Assembly (NCBI RefSeq): GCF_900290235.1
Contig: NZ_OLMK01000009.1
Location: forward strand, 248,001-312,000
DNA: 64,000 bases
From: Streptomyces sp. MA5143a
Lineage (GTDB): Bacteria > Actinomycetota > Actinomycetes > Streptomycetales > Streptomycetaceae
Reading direction: 5' to 3'
Position 1 is the first letter of the stretch; each line of letters opens with the position of its first letter. This document shows, in pieces, positions 24,109-31,528 of this stretch. Both the position numbers and the translations under genes were made by a program. The notes under the pieces are model-generated. The model did no database searches. It saw only the letters and a program-made list of their open reading frames with translations, and had not been told where the DNA came from.

Positions 24109-24751
24109 TGCGAGTCACCCCAGCCACGGTCTTCTGACCCACCTCGACGTCGACCTCCACACCCTCGGGCAGGTAGATGTCGACCCGCGAACCGAAGCGG
24201 ATCAGCCCGATCCGGTCACCCTGCTCGACCTTGGTGCCCTCGGGAACGTACGGAACGATGCGGCGAGCGACGGCGCCGGCGATCTGGATCATCTCGATGT
24301 CACCGAGTTCGGTGTCGAAGTGCCAGACGACGCGCTCGTTGTTCTCGCTCTCCTTGTTGAACGCCGGGACGAACCCGCCCGGGATGTGCTCGACGGACGT
24401 CACCGTGCCGGAGAGCGGCGCGCGGTTCACGTGCACGTTGAGCGGGCTCATGAAGATCGCGACGCGGGTCCGGCCGTCCTTCCACGGCATGATGCTCTGC
24501 ACCACTCCGTCGGCGGGCGAGATGACCCGGCCCTGGGCGATCTCACGCTCGGGGTCGCGGAAGAACCACAGCATGCCCGCCGCCAGCGCGGTGGCGGGTA
24601 CGGCCACGGCCCGCGCGGCGCCGGAGCGGCGCGAGCGGGCGAGGCTGAGTGCTGCGGTGGCGACGGTCGGGAGAAGCCACGGCGATGCTCCGCGCGCGAG
24701 CCGTACGCCAGCGAGGCTGTCGCGAGGTGCAGAGGTTTGGCTGTGGGGCAT
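24095..24751 (-). CDS. psd: Phosphatidylserine decarboxylase proenzyme
   Basis: The 218-residue protein has the short, archaeal-type Psd layout: a membrane anchor near residues 25-60, LWFFRDPEREI, SPADGVVQSI, FMSPLNVHVNRAPLSG and the self-cleavage site RFGSRVD. There the serine of FGS would become the pyruvoyl prosthetic group. It decarboxylates phosphatidylserine to phosphatidylethanolamine. ATG 24751 (MPHSQTSAPRDSL) is chosen because the longer frame to 24832 adds unconserved residues. pssA overlaps its 3' end by 14 bases. Confidence 0.92.
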   Translation of the reverse strand: MPHSQTSAPRDSLAGVRLARGASPWLLPTVATAALSLARSRRSGAARAVAVPATALAAGMLWFFRDPEREIAQGRVISPADGVVQSIMPWKDGRTRVAIFMSPLNVHVNRAPLSGTVTSVEHIPGGFVPAFNKESENNERVVWHFDTELGDIEMIQIAGAVARRIVPYVPEGTKVEQGDRIGLIRFGSRVDIYLPEGVEVDVEVGQKTVAGVTRIDRD

Positions 24752-24876
24752 GGATGACCTTCGTAGCGGATGATGCCGCGCGGTGACAGGGGACGGCGGC
24801 TTTCCGGGGATCGTACCGGTCGCGGCCCGCAACTGGGCAAGCCAGGAAGCCGAGTCGACGGCCGAACAGTGCTGAC

Positions 24877-24909
24877 GGGGTGTGATCTTCTTCTCGAAGA
24901 AAACACCCC
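24877..24909 (-). terminator. Hairpin after the acyl-CoA dehydrogenase gene
   Basis: GGGGTGT (24877-24883) with TTCTTC (24888-24893) pairs with GAAGAA (24896-24901) and ACACCCC (24903-24909), with a small internal bulge. It lies 22 bases past the stop of the five-gene operon and is the best terminator candidate for it. Confidence 0.55.
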
Positions 24910-24931
24910 GAAGCAGACATTCGACCCTGGA

Positions 24932-26137
24932 CTAGCCCTGGAATCGATACTCCTCGAGAAGCCGGCGACCGATGATCATTTTCTGGATTTCGGCGGTACC
25001 TTCACCGATGAGCAGCATCGGGGCCTCGCGGTAGAGGCGCTCGATCTCGTACTCCTTGGAGAAGCCGTAGCCGCCGTGGATCCGGAAAGCGTCCTCGACG
25101 ACTTCTTTGCAGTATTCGGAGGCGAGGTACTTCGCCATCCCTGCTTCGAGGTCGTTTCGTTCGCCCGAGTCCTTTTTGCGTGCTGCGTTCACCATCATGG
25201 CATGAGCGGCCTCGACCTTGGTAGCCATCTCGGCCAGCTTGAACTGGATCGCCTGGTGCTGGGCGATCTGCTTGCCGAAGGTGTGGCGCTGCTGGGCGTA
25301 CCGCACACCCAGCTCGAATGCACGCTGCGCGACACCGCAGCCACGCGCGGCCACATTCACGCGGCCCACCTCGACACCGTCCATCATTTGGTAAAACCCT
25401 CGGCCCGTGACGCCGCCGAGTACACGATTGGCCGGAATGCGCAGTCCGTCCATGATGAGTTCGGTCGTGTCGACGCCCTTGTACCCCATCTTGTCGATCT
25501 TCCCGGGAATGGTGAGGCCGGGCCGGACCTCTCCGAAACCGGGCTCCTTCTCCACCAGGAAGGTCGTCATCGACTTGTGGGGCGCCGTGCCCTCGGGGTG
25601 TCCTTCGTCACTTCGGACGAGAACGGCGACCAGGGTTGACGTCCCGCCGTTCGTCAGCCACATCTTCTGACCGTTCAGGACGTAGTCGTCGCCGTCCTTG
25701 ACCGCCTTCGATGTGATCGCCGACACGTCGGAGCCCAGCCCCGGCTCCGACATCGAGAAGGCGCCGCGGACGTCGCCGGCCGCCATGCGCGGCAGGAAGT
25801 ACTCCTTCTGCTCCTCGGTGCCGTGCTGCTTGAGCATGTACGCCACGATGAAGTGCGTGTTGATGATCCCGGACACGGACATCCAGCCGCGGGCGATCTC
25901 CTCCACGCACAGCGCGTAGGTGAGGAGGGACTCGCCCAGACCGCCGTACTCCTCGGGGATCATGAGACCGAACAGCCCCAGTTCCTTGAGCCCGTCGACG
26001 ATCGCTTGCGGGTACTCGTCGCGGTGCTCCAGCTCGGTCGCGACCGGGATGATCTCCTTGTCCACGAAGTCGCGGACGGTGGAGAGGATCTCCTGCTGGA
26101 TGTCGGTCAGACCGGCGGTCTGGGCGAGTCGCGCCAT
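24932..26137 (-). CDS. Acyl-CoA dehydrogenase, probable methylsuccinyl-CoA dehydrogenase
   Basis: The 401-residue flavoprotein has FSMSEPGLGSDVS, WLTNGG and the substrate-binding helix region AFELGVRYAQQRHTFGKQI. The C-terminal DAFRIHGGYGFSKEYEIERLYREA and IGEGTAEIQ complete the fold. Its position as the last gene after ccr, meaA, a CitE-like lyase and a MaoC-like hydratase points to the methylsuccinyl-CoA to mesaconyl-CoA step, though substrate choice cannot be read directly. ATG 26137 starts two bases after the maoC-like stop. The 3' two-thirds (24.93-25.64 kb) uses many A/T-ending codons and is visibly lower in GC than the 5' part. Confidence 0.9.
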   Translation of the reverse strand: MARLAQTAGLTDIQQEILSTVRDFVDKEIIPVATELEHRDEYPQAIVDGLKELGLFGLMIPEEYGGLGESLLTYALCVEEIARGWMSVSGIINTHFIVAYMLKQHGTEEQKEYFLPRMAAGDVRGAFSMSEPGLGSDVSAITSKAVKDGDDYVLNGQKMWLTNGGTSTLVAVLVRSDEGHPEGTAPHKSMTTFLVEKEPGFGEVRPGLTIPGKIDKMGYKGVDTTELIMDGLRIPANRVLGGVTGRGFYQMMDGVEVGRVNVAARGCGVAQRAFELGVRYAQQRHTFGKQIAQHQAIQFKLAEMATKVEAAHAMMVNAARKKDSGERNDLEAGMAKYLASEYCKEVVEDAFRIHGGYGFSKEYEIERLYREAPMLLIGEGTAEIQKMIIGRRLLEEYRFQG

Positions 26138-26139
26138 GG

Positions 26140-26652
26140 CTACTTCTCCTGTGCCTTCAGCTCCGGGCGGCCGGGCTGCTCGCCGCCGCGCTCCTTGATG
26201 TACGTCTCGGTGGGCACCATCACCTTGCGGCGGAAGACACACACGAGGGTGCCGTCCTGCTTGTAGCCCTTGGTCTCGACGTGGACGATGCCGCGGTCGT
26301 TCTTCGACTTCGACGGCCACTTGTCCAGCACGGTCGTCTCGCCGTAGATCGTGTCGCCGTGGAAGGTCGGCGCCACGTGCCGCAGCGACTCGATCTCCAG
26401 GTTCGCGATCGCCTTGCCGGAGACGTCCGGGACGGACATGCCGAGCAGCAGCGAGTAGACGTAGTTGCCGACGACGACGTTCTTGCCGAAGTCCGTCGTG
26501 CTCTCGGCGTAGTTCGCGTCCATGTGGAGCGGGTGGTGGTTCATGGTGAGGAGACAGAAGAGGTGGTCGTCGTACTCCGTGACCGTCTTCCCGGGCCAGT
26601 GCTTGTAGACGGCCCCGACCTCGAACTCCTCGTAGGTGCGTCCGAACTGCAT
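26140..26652 (-). CDS. MaoC-family hydratase, probable mesaconyl-CoA hydratase
   Basis: This 170-residue hot-dog-fold protein has EFEVGAVYKHWPGKTVTEYDDH and NHHPLHMDANYAESTTDFGKNVV, in which the Asp/His hydratase dyad of MaoC proteins is embedded. It then has ANLEIESLRHVAPTFHGDTI. In the ethylmalonyl-CoA pathway this enzyme hydrates mesaconyl-C1-CoA to beta-methylmalyl-CoA. ATG 26652 (MQFGRTYEEFEVG) lies five bases after the lyase stop, and the next gene starts two bases downstream, so translation is probably coupled. The same frame is open much further upstream but that part shadows the lyase gene. Confidence 0.88.
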   Translation of the reverse strand: MQFGRTYEEFEVGAVYKHWPGKTVTEYDDHLFCLLTMNHHPLHMDANYAESTTDFGKNVVVGNYVYSLLLGMSVPDVSGKAIANLEIESLRHVAPTFHGDTIYGETTVLDKWPSKSKNDRGIVHVETKGYKQDGTLVCVFRRKVMVPTETYIKERGGEQPGRPELKAQEK

Positions 26653-26657
26653 CGCGC

Positions 26658-27632
26658 TCAGGCCTCCGGGATCTCGAACTTGGACGTGCGCTGCATGCCC
26701 GCCGCACGGCCCTTGCCGGAGATGACCAGCGCCATCTTGCGGCTGGCCTCGTCGATCATCTCGTCGCCGAGCATCGCGGAGCCCTTCTTGCCGCCCGCCT
26801 CGGACGTGTAGTAGTCGTACGCGTCCAGGATCAGCTCGGCGTGGTCGTAGTCCTCCTGCGAGGGCGAGAAGATCTCGTTGGACGCCTCGACCTGGCCCGG
26901 GTGCAGCACCCACTTGCCGTCGAAACCGAGGGCCGCGGCGCGCCGGGCGACCTCGCGGTAGCCGTCGATGTTGCGGATCTGGAGGTAGGGGCCGTCGATC
27001 GCCTGGAGGTTGTTGGCGCGGGCGGCCATCAGGATCTTCATCAGGATGTAGTGGTACGCGTCCGCCGGGTAGCCGGGCGGCTGCTCGCCCACGACCAGCG
27101 ACTTCATGTTGATCGACGCCATGAAGTCGGCCGGGCCGAAGATGATCGTCTCGACGCGCTGGGAGGCCGTCGCGATCTCGTTGACGTTGTTGAGGCCCTG
27201 CGCGTTCTCGATCTGCGCCTCGATGCCGATCTTGCCGACCTCGAAGCCCATCGTCTTCTCGATCTGCGTCAGCAGCAGGTCCAGCGCCACGACCTGCTGG
27301 GCCGTCTGCACCTTCGGCAGCATGATGCAGTCGAGGTTCTGGCCGGCCCCCTCGACCACGGTGACGACATCGCGGTACGTCCACTCCGTCGTCCAGTCGT
27401 TGACGCGCACCACCCGCGTCTTGTCGGTCCAGTCGCCCTCGTTGAGGAACTTGACGATGGTGTGCCGCGCCTCGGGCTTGGCGAGCGGGGCGCAGGCGTC
27501 CTCCAGGTCGAGGAAGACCTGGTCCGCCGGGAGGCCCTGGGCCTTCTCCAGGAAGCGGGGGTTGCTTCCCGGCACCGCGAGGCAGGAGCGCCGCGGGCGA
27601 AGGCGGTTCACCTGGGGAACAGGGCTGGTCAT
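26658..27632 (-). CDS. CitE-like (HpcH/HpaI) L-malyl-CoA/beta-methylmalyl-CoA lyase
   Basis: The 324-residue TIM-barrel protein has PRRSCLAVPGSNPRFLEKA, VFLDLEDACAP (metal-binding Asp/Glu), RVNDW and IEAQIENAQGLNNVNEIA, and FGPADFMASI. These are hallmarks of the CitE/malyl-CoA lyase family. The predicted reaction is cleavage of beta-methylmalyl-CoA to glyoxylate and propionyl-CoA, and possibly of malyl-CoA. ATG 27632 overlaps the meaA stop as ATGA, so the genes are coupled. It would release the glyoxylate and propionyl-CoA that leave the pathway. Confidence 0.9.
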   Translation of the reverse strand: MTSPVPQVNRLRPRRSCLAVPGSNPRFLEKAQGLPADQVFLDLEDACAPLAKPEARHTIVKFLNEGDWTDKTRVVRVNDWTTEWTYRDVVTVVEGAGQNLDCIMLPKVQTAQQVVALDLLLTQIEKTMGFEVGKIGIEAQIENAQGLNNVNEIATASQRVETIIFGPADFMASINMKSLVVGEQPPGYPADAYHYILMKILMAARANNLQAIDGPYLQIRNIDGYREVARRAAALGFDGKWVLHPGQVEASNEIFSPSQEDYDHAELILDAYDYYTSEAGGKKGSAMLGDEMIDEASRKMALVISGKGRAAGMQRTSKFEIPEA

Positions 27633-29779
27633 GCGGGGACCTCCAGGGGGGCGAGCTTGTTGGCCTTGCGGATCTCGTCGACGATACGGCCGATGATCCC
27701 GGTTATGTCGAAGTCCTTCGGGGTGAACACGGCGGCCACTCCGGCGGCCCTGAGCTGCTCGGCGTCGGCGTTCGGGATGATCCCGCCGGCGATCACCGGG
27801 ATGTCGGTCGCGCCGGCGTCCCGCAGCCGCTCCAGGACGTCCGGGACGAGCTGCGCGTGCGAGCCGGAGAGGATGGACAGCCCCACCGCGTGCACGTCCT
27901 CCGCGAGGGCCGCGTCCACGATCTGCTCGGGGGTGAGCCGGATGCCCTGGTAGACCACCTCGAACCCGGCGTCACGGGCCCGCACGGCTATCTGCTCGGC
28001 CCCGTTGGAGTGCCCGTCGAGGCCAGGCTTGCCGACCAGGAAGCGGAGCTTGCCGACCCCGAGGTCCCGCGCGGTCAGCTCGACCTTGCGGCGCACCCCG
28101 GACAGGGCCGAGCCCTCCTCGGCCGCCACCGCCACCGGGGCGGAGGAGACACCGGTCGGCGCCCGGAACTCCCCGAACACCTCACGGAGGGCCCCGGCCC
28201 ACTCGCCGGTCGTGACCCCGGCGCGGGCGCACTCCAGGGTGGCCTCCATGAGGTTGTCCGTGCCCTTCGCGGCCTCCTTCAGCCGCTCCAGCGCCTTGCA
28301 CGGGCGCGGGTGGTTGAAGGGCGGCTGGTAGCGCGTGTCCCGCCAGTGCTGGAGGGCGGCGATGACACGGGCCTCGACGGCCGGGTCGACCGTCTGGATC
28401 GCGGTGTCCAGGTCGGCCGTGAGGGGGTTCGGCTCGGTCGTCTCGAAGATGTTGACGCCGACGATCTTCTCCTGGCCGGACTCGATCCGCGCCCGCCGCT
28501 CGGCGTGCGAGGCGACGAGCTGCGACTTCAGATAACCCGACTCGACGGCGGCCATCGCGCCGCCCATCTCCTGGATCCGCTCGATCTCGGTGAGCGACTC
28601 CTCCACCAGCGCGGCGACCTTCGCCTCGATGACGTGGGAGCCCTCGAAGATGTCCGCGTACTCCAGCAGGTCGCTCTCGTGCGCGAGGACCTGCTGGATG
28701 CGCAGCGACCACTGCTGGTCCCACGGCCGGGGCAGCCCCAGCGCCTCGTTCCAGGCGGGCAGCTGCACGGCACGCGCGCGTGCGTCCTTGGAGAGGGTCA
28801 CGGCCAGCATCTCCAGCACGATCCGCTGGACGTTGTTCTCCGGCTGTGCCTCGGTCAGGCCGAGGGAGTTGACCTGGACGCCGTACCGGAAGCGGCGCTG
28901 CTTGGGGTTCTCGATGCCGTACCGCTCGCGCGTGATCCGGTCCCAGATCCGCCCGAACGCCCGCATCTTGCACATCTCCTCGATGAAGCGGACACCCGCG
29001 TTCACGAAGAAGGAGATACGGGCCACGACGTCCCCGAACTTCTCCTCGGGAACCTGCCCCGAGTCGCGCACGGCGTCGAGAACCGCGATCGCGGTGGACA
29101 TCGCGTACGCGATCTCCTGGACCGGCGTGGCGCCCGCCTCCTGCAGGTGGTAGCTGCAGATGTTGATCGGGTTCCACTTCGGGATGTGGGAGACCGTGTA
29201 CGCGATCATGTCCGTCGTCAGCCGGAGCGAGGGCCCCGGCGGGAAGACATGGGTCCCCCGCGACAGGTACTCCTTGACGATGTCGTTCTGGGTCGTGCCC
29301 TGGAGCTTGGTGATGTCCGCACCCTGCTCCTCGGCGACGACCTGGTAGAGCGCCAGCAGCCACATGGCGGTGGCGTTGATGGTCATCGAGGTGTTCATCT
29401 GCTCCAGGGGGATGTCCTGGAACAGCCGGCGCATGTCACCGAGGTGCGCGACCGGCACGCCCACCCGGCCGACCTCGCCGCGGGCGAGGATGTGGTCGGA
29501 GTCGTACCCGGTCTGCGTCGGCAGGTCGAACGCCACCGACAGACCGGTCTGGCCCTTGGCGAGGTTGCGCCGGTACAGCTCGTTGGACGCCTCCGCCGTG
29601 GAGTGGCCGGCATACGTGCGCATGAGCCACGGCCGGTCCTTCTCCCTTTGCGGCTGCGCCTGAGAGCGCTCGGTGCCCGCGTCGACGTTCCTCAGTCCGC
29701 GGTCGCTGCGCTCCCTTGCCTTCGTCTCTTTCGACACGGGCGCGCCCTCAGGCGCAGCCGCGGGCTGACGCTCAGTCAT
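27629..29779 (-). CDS. meaA: Ethylmalonyl-CoA mutase (MeaA-type B12 mutase)
   Basis: The 716-residue protein has the mutase barrel (RTYAGHSTAEASNELYRRNL, FDLPTQTGYDSDH, STAIAVLDAVRDSG) and a C-terminal cobalamin domain with the DxHxxG motif in LDGHSNGAEQ. It isomerises ethylmalonyl-CoA to methylsuccinyl-CoA using adenosylcobalamin. ATG 29779 is 17 bases after the ccr stop. The N-terminus carries about 36 extra residues (SKETKARERSDRGLR region) before the conserved KDRPWLMRTYAG. The DNA encoding this segment is bounded by a perfect 15-base inverted repeat and looks inserted. Its 3' end overlaps the lyase start by four bases. Confidence 0.93.
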   Translation of the reverse strand: MTERQPAAAPEGAPVSKETKARERSDRGLRNVDAGTERSQAQPQREKDRPWLMRTYAGHSTAEASNELYRRNLAKGQTGLSVAFDLPTQTGYDSDHILARGEVGRVGVPVAHLGDMRRLFQDIPLEQMNTSMTINATAMWLLALYQVVAEEQGADITKLQGTTQNDIVKEYLSRGTHVFPPGPSLRLTTDMIAYTVSHIPKWNPINICSYHLQEAGATPVQEIAYAMSTAIAVLDAVRDSGQVPEEKFGDVVARISFFVNAGVRFIEEMCKMRAFGRIWDRITRERYGIENPKQRRFRYGVQVNSLGLTEAQPENNVQRIVLEMLAVTLSKDARARAVQLPAWNEALGLPRPWDQQWSLRIQQVLAHESDLLEYADIFEGSHVIEAKVAALVEESLTEIERIQEMGGAMAAVESGYLKSQLVASHAERRARIESGQEKIVGVNIFETTEPNPLTADLDTAIQTVDPAVEARVIAALQHWRDTRYQPPFNHPRPCKALERLKEAAKGTDNLMEATLECARAGVTTGEWAGALREVFGEFRAPTGVSSAPVAVAAEEGSALSGVRRKVELTARDLGVGKLRFLVGKPGLDGHSNGAEQIAVRARDAGFEVVYQGIRLTPEQIVDAALAEDVHAVGLSILSGSHAQLVPDVLERLRDAGATDIPVIAGGIIPNADAEQLRAAGVAAVFTPKDFDITGIIGRIVDEIRKANKLAPLEVPA
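29650..29761. repeat. 112-base segment bounded by a perfect 15-base inverted repeat inside meaA
   Basis: GCGGCTGCGCCTGAG (29650-29664) and its exact complement CTCAGGCGCAGCCGC (29747-29761) bracket the variable N-terminal segment of meaA. The enclosed codons are Arg/Ser/Glu-rich, with more A-containing codons than the rest of the gene. It could be a small palindrome-ended insertion kept in frame. Confidence 0.75.
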
Positions 29780-29796
29780 CTGTGCTCCCGGGTCTC

Positions 29797-31134
29797 TCAG
29801 ATGTTGCGGAAGCGGTTGATGGCGTCGATGTGCTGGTCGCGCTTGGCCTGGTCGCGCACGCCCAGACCCTCCTCGGGGGCGAGGCAGAGCACGCCGACCT
29901 TGCCCTGGTGGAGGTTGCGGTGCACGTCGTAGGCGGCCTGGCCGGTGTCCTCCAGGGAGTACACCTTCGACAGGGTCGGGTGGATCTTGCCCTTCGCGAT
30001 GAGCCGGTTGGCCTCCCAGGCCTCGCGGTAGTTGGCGAAGTGCGAGCCGATGATCCGCTTGAGCGACATCCACAGGTAGCGGTTGTCGTACTCGTGCATG
30101 TAGCCCGAGGTCGACGCGCAGGTGGTGATGGTGCCGCCCTTGCGGGTGACGAACACCGAGGCGCCGAAGGTCTCGCGGCCGGGGTGCTCGAAGACGATGT
30201 CGATGTCCTCGCCGCCGGTGAGCTCACGGATGCGCTTGCCGAAGCGCTTCCACTCCTTGGGGTCCTGGGTGTTCTCGTCCTTCCAGAACCTGTAGTCCTC
30301 GGCGTTGCGGTCGATGATCGCCTCGGCGCCCATGGACCGGCAGATCTCCGCCTTCTGGGGCGAGGAGACGACACAGATCGGGTTGGCGCCGCCGGCGAGG
30401 GCGAACTGCGTGGCGTAGGAGCCGAGTCCGCCGCTGGCGCCCCAGATCAGGACGTTGTCGCCCTGCTTCATGCCGGCGCCGTTGCGGGAGACGAGCTGCC
30501 GGTAGGCGGTGGAGTTGACCAGACCCGGGGCGGCGGCCTCCTCCCAGCTGAGGTGGTCCGGCTTCGGCATCAGCTGGTTGGACTTGACCAGCGCGATCTC
30601 GGCGAGACCGCCGAAGTTGGTCTCGAAGCCCCAGATGCGCTGCTCGGGGTCGAGCATGGTGTCGTTGTGGCCGTCGCTCGACTCCAGCTCCACGCTCAGG
30701 CAGTGCGCGACGACCTCGTCGCCGGGCCTCCAGGCGTTGACGCCGGGGCCGGTGCGCAGGACGACGCCCGCGAGGTCGGAGCCGATGATGTGGTACGGCA
30801 GGTCGTGGCGCTTGGCCAGCTCGCTGGTGCGGCCGTAGCGCTCCAGGAACCCGAAGGTCGACAGCGGCTCGAAGATCGAGGTCCACACCGAGTTGTAGTT
30901 GACCGAGGAGGCCATGACGGCCACCAGGGCCTCACCCGGGCCGAGCTCCGGCAGCGGAACCTCGTCGAGGTGGATCGACTTGCGCGGGTCCTTCTCGCGG
31001 GTCGTCATGCCCGCGAACATCTCCGTCTCGTCCTTGTGCACGGTGATCGCGCGGTACGACTCGGGGAGCGGCAGGGCGGCGAAGTCGGCGGACGTGGACT
31101 CCGGCGACTGGATCGCGTCCAGGATTTCCTTCAC
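29797..31134 (-). CDS. ccr: Crotonyl-CoA carboxylase/reductase
   Basis: The 445-residue zinc-free MDR-type enzyme has MASSVNYNSVWTSIFEPLST, the nucleotide motif IWGASGGLGSYATQ, and HPGRETFGASVFV with GSHFANYREAWEANRL, the segments that form the CO2 and CoA pockets in Ccr. It reductively carboxylates crotonyl-CoA to ethylmalonyl-CoA with NADPH. GTG 31134 (VKEILDAIQ) is chosen because GGAGG (31142-31146 complement) is seven bases upstream and the length matches known Ccr. It leads the operon ccr-meaA-lyase-maoC-acd. Ethylmalonyl-CoA is also an extender unit for polyketides. Confidence 0.95.
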   Translation of the reverse strand: MKEILDAIQSPESTSADFAALPLPESYRAITVHKDETEMFAGMTTREKDPRKSIHLDEVPLPELGPGEALVAVMASSVNYNSVWTSIFEPLSTFGFLERYGRTSELAKRHDLPYHIIGSDLAGVVLRTGPGVNAWRPGDEVVAHCLSVELESSDGHNDTMLDPEQRIWGFETNFGGLAEIALVKSNQLMPKPDHLSWEEAAAPGLVNSTAYRQLVSRNGAGMKQGDNVLIWGASGGLGSYATQFALAGGANPICVVSSPQKAEICRSMGAEAIIDRNAEDYRFWKDENTQDPKEWKRFGKRIRELTGGEDIDIVFEHPGRETFGASVFVTRKGGTITTCASTSGYMHEYDNRYLWMSLKRIIGSHFANYREAWEANRLIAKGKIHPTLSKVYSLEDTGQAAYDVHRNLHQGKVGVLCLAPEEGLGVRDQAKRDQHIDAINRFRNI

Positions 31135-31367
31135 GGTGGTGCCTCCGGCGACGAGCGTCCGAGGGAAGACGCTGTTGAGGGTTACGTCGGGGTGCTGCTG
31201 ATCTGTCTGGGTGATGCCGTCGGTTCGGCGGAGGGGTGGTGCTCTCGGCGGCGCTTTGTGGCGCGGAAGGGTGCCTGTGACGCAGGCGTCCGGGCGCGCA
31301 GGCACGTGGCTTGCGGGGACAGTCGGCGTACGGGAGTTCTCTGTTCGCCGGCCGCCCGGACACCTTC

Positions 31368-31396
31368 AACGTATGGCACGCCGTGTCACCCCGCAA
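31368..31396 (-). promoter_or_regulatory. Probable ccr operon promoter
   Basis: On the minus strand TTGCGG (31391-31396) and TACGTT (31368-31373) are separated by 17 bases, a good fit to a housekeeping sigma promoter. Transcription would begin near 31361, giving a leader of about 225 bases before ccr. Confidence 0.5.
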
Positions 31397-31418
31397 GGCA
31401 CCGAGTGCCAGAAAGTTC

Positions 31419-31450
31419 GCTCAGGTGAAATCTTTACGTAACACTTGAGC
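31419..31450. promoter_or_regulatory. Nested dyad upstream of the ccr promoter
   Basis: GCTCAGGTG (31419-31427) and CACTTGAGC (31442-31450) form an inverted repeat with one mismatch. The spacer contains the perfect palindrome TTACGTAA (31434-31441). The dyad lies about 25 bases upstream of the -35 box, so an activator or a distal repressor site is possible. Confidence 0.5.
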
Positions 31451-31464
31451 GATGATCGATCAGA

Positions 31465-31485
31465 AGAGGCCGTAAAAGGGCCTCT
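31465..31485. terminator. Small hairpin beside the STAND-gene terminator
   Basis: AGAGGCC (31465-31471) pairs with GGCCTCT (31479-31485) around the loop GTAAAAG. It follows the main hairpin for transcripts of the minus-strand STAND gene and may form a second stop. Confidence 0.5.
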
Positions 31486-31496
31486 GACATGCCAAA

Positions 31497-31520
31497 ACGG
31501 CCACCCGGAGGGGTGGCCGT
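31497..31520 (-). terminator. Rho-independent-type terminator of the STAND gene
   Basis: ACGGCCACCC (31497-31506) pairs perfectly with GGGTGGCCGT (31511-31520) around GGAG. On the minus strand it is followed by TTTT. It begins nine bases past the stop of the NLR-like gene. Confidence 0.8.
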
Positions 31521-31528
31521 CATCACAG

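Noticed and set aside
31135..31305. N-terminal extension of Ccr to base 31305
   Set aside because: The extra residues (MPARPDACVTG region) have no similarity to Ccr, and GTG 31134 has a well-placed GGAGG and gives the usual length.
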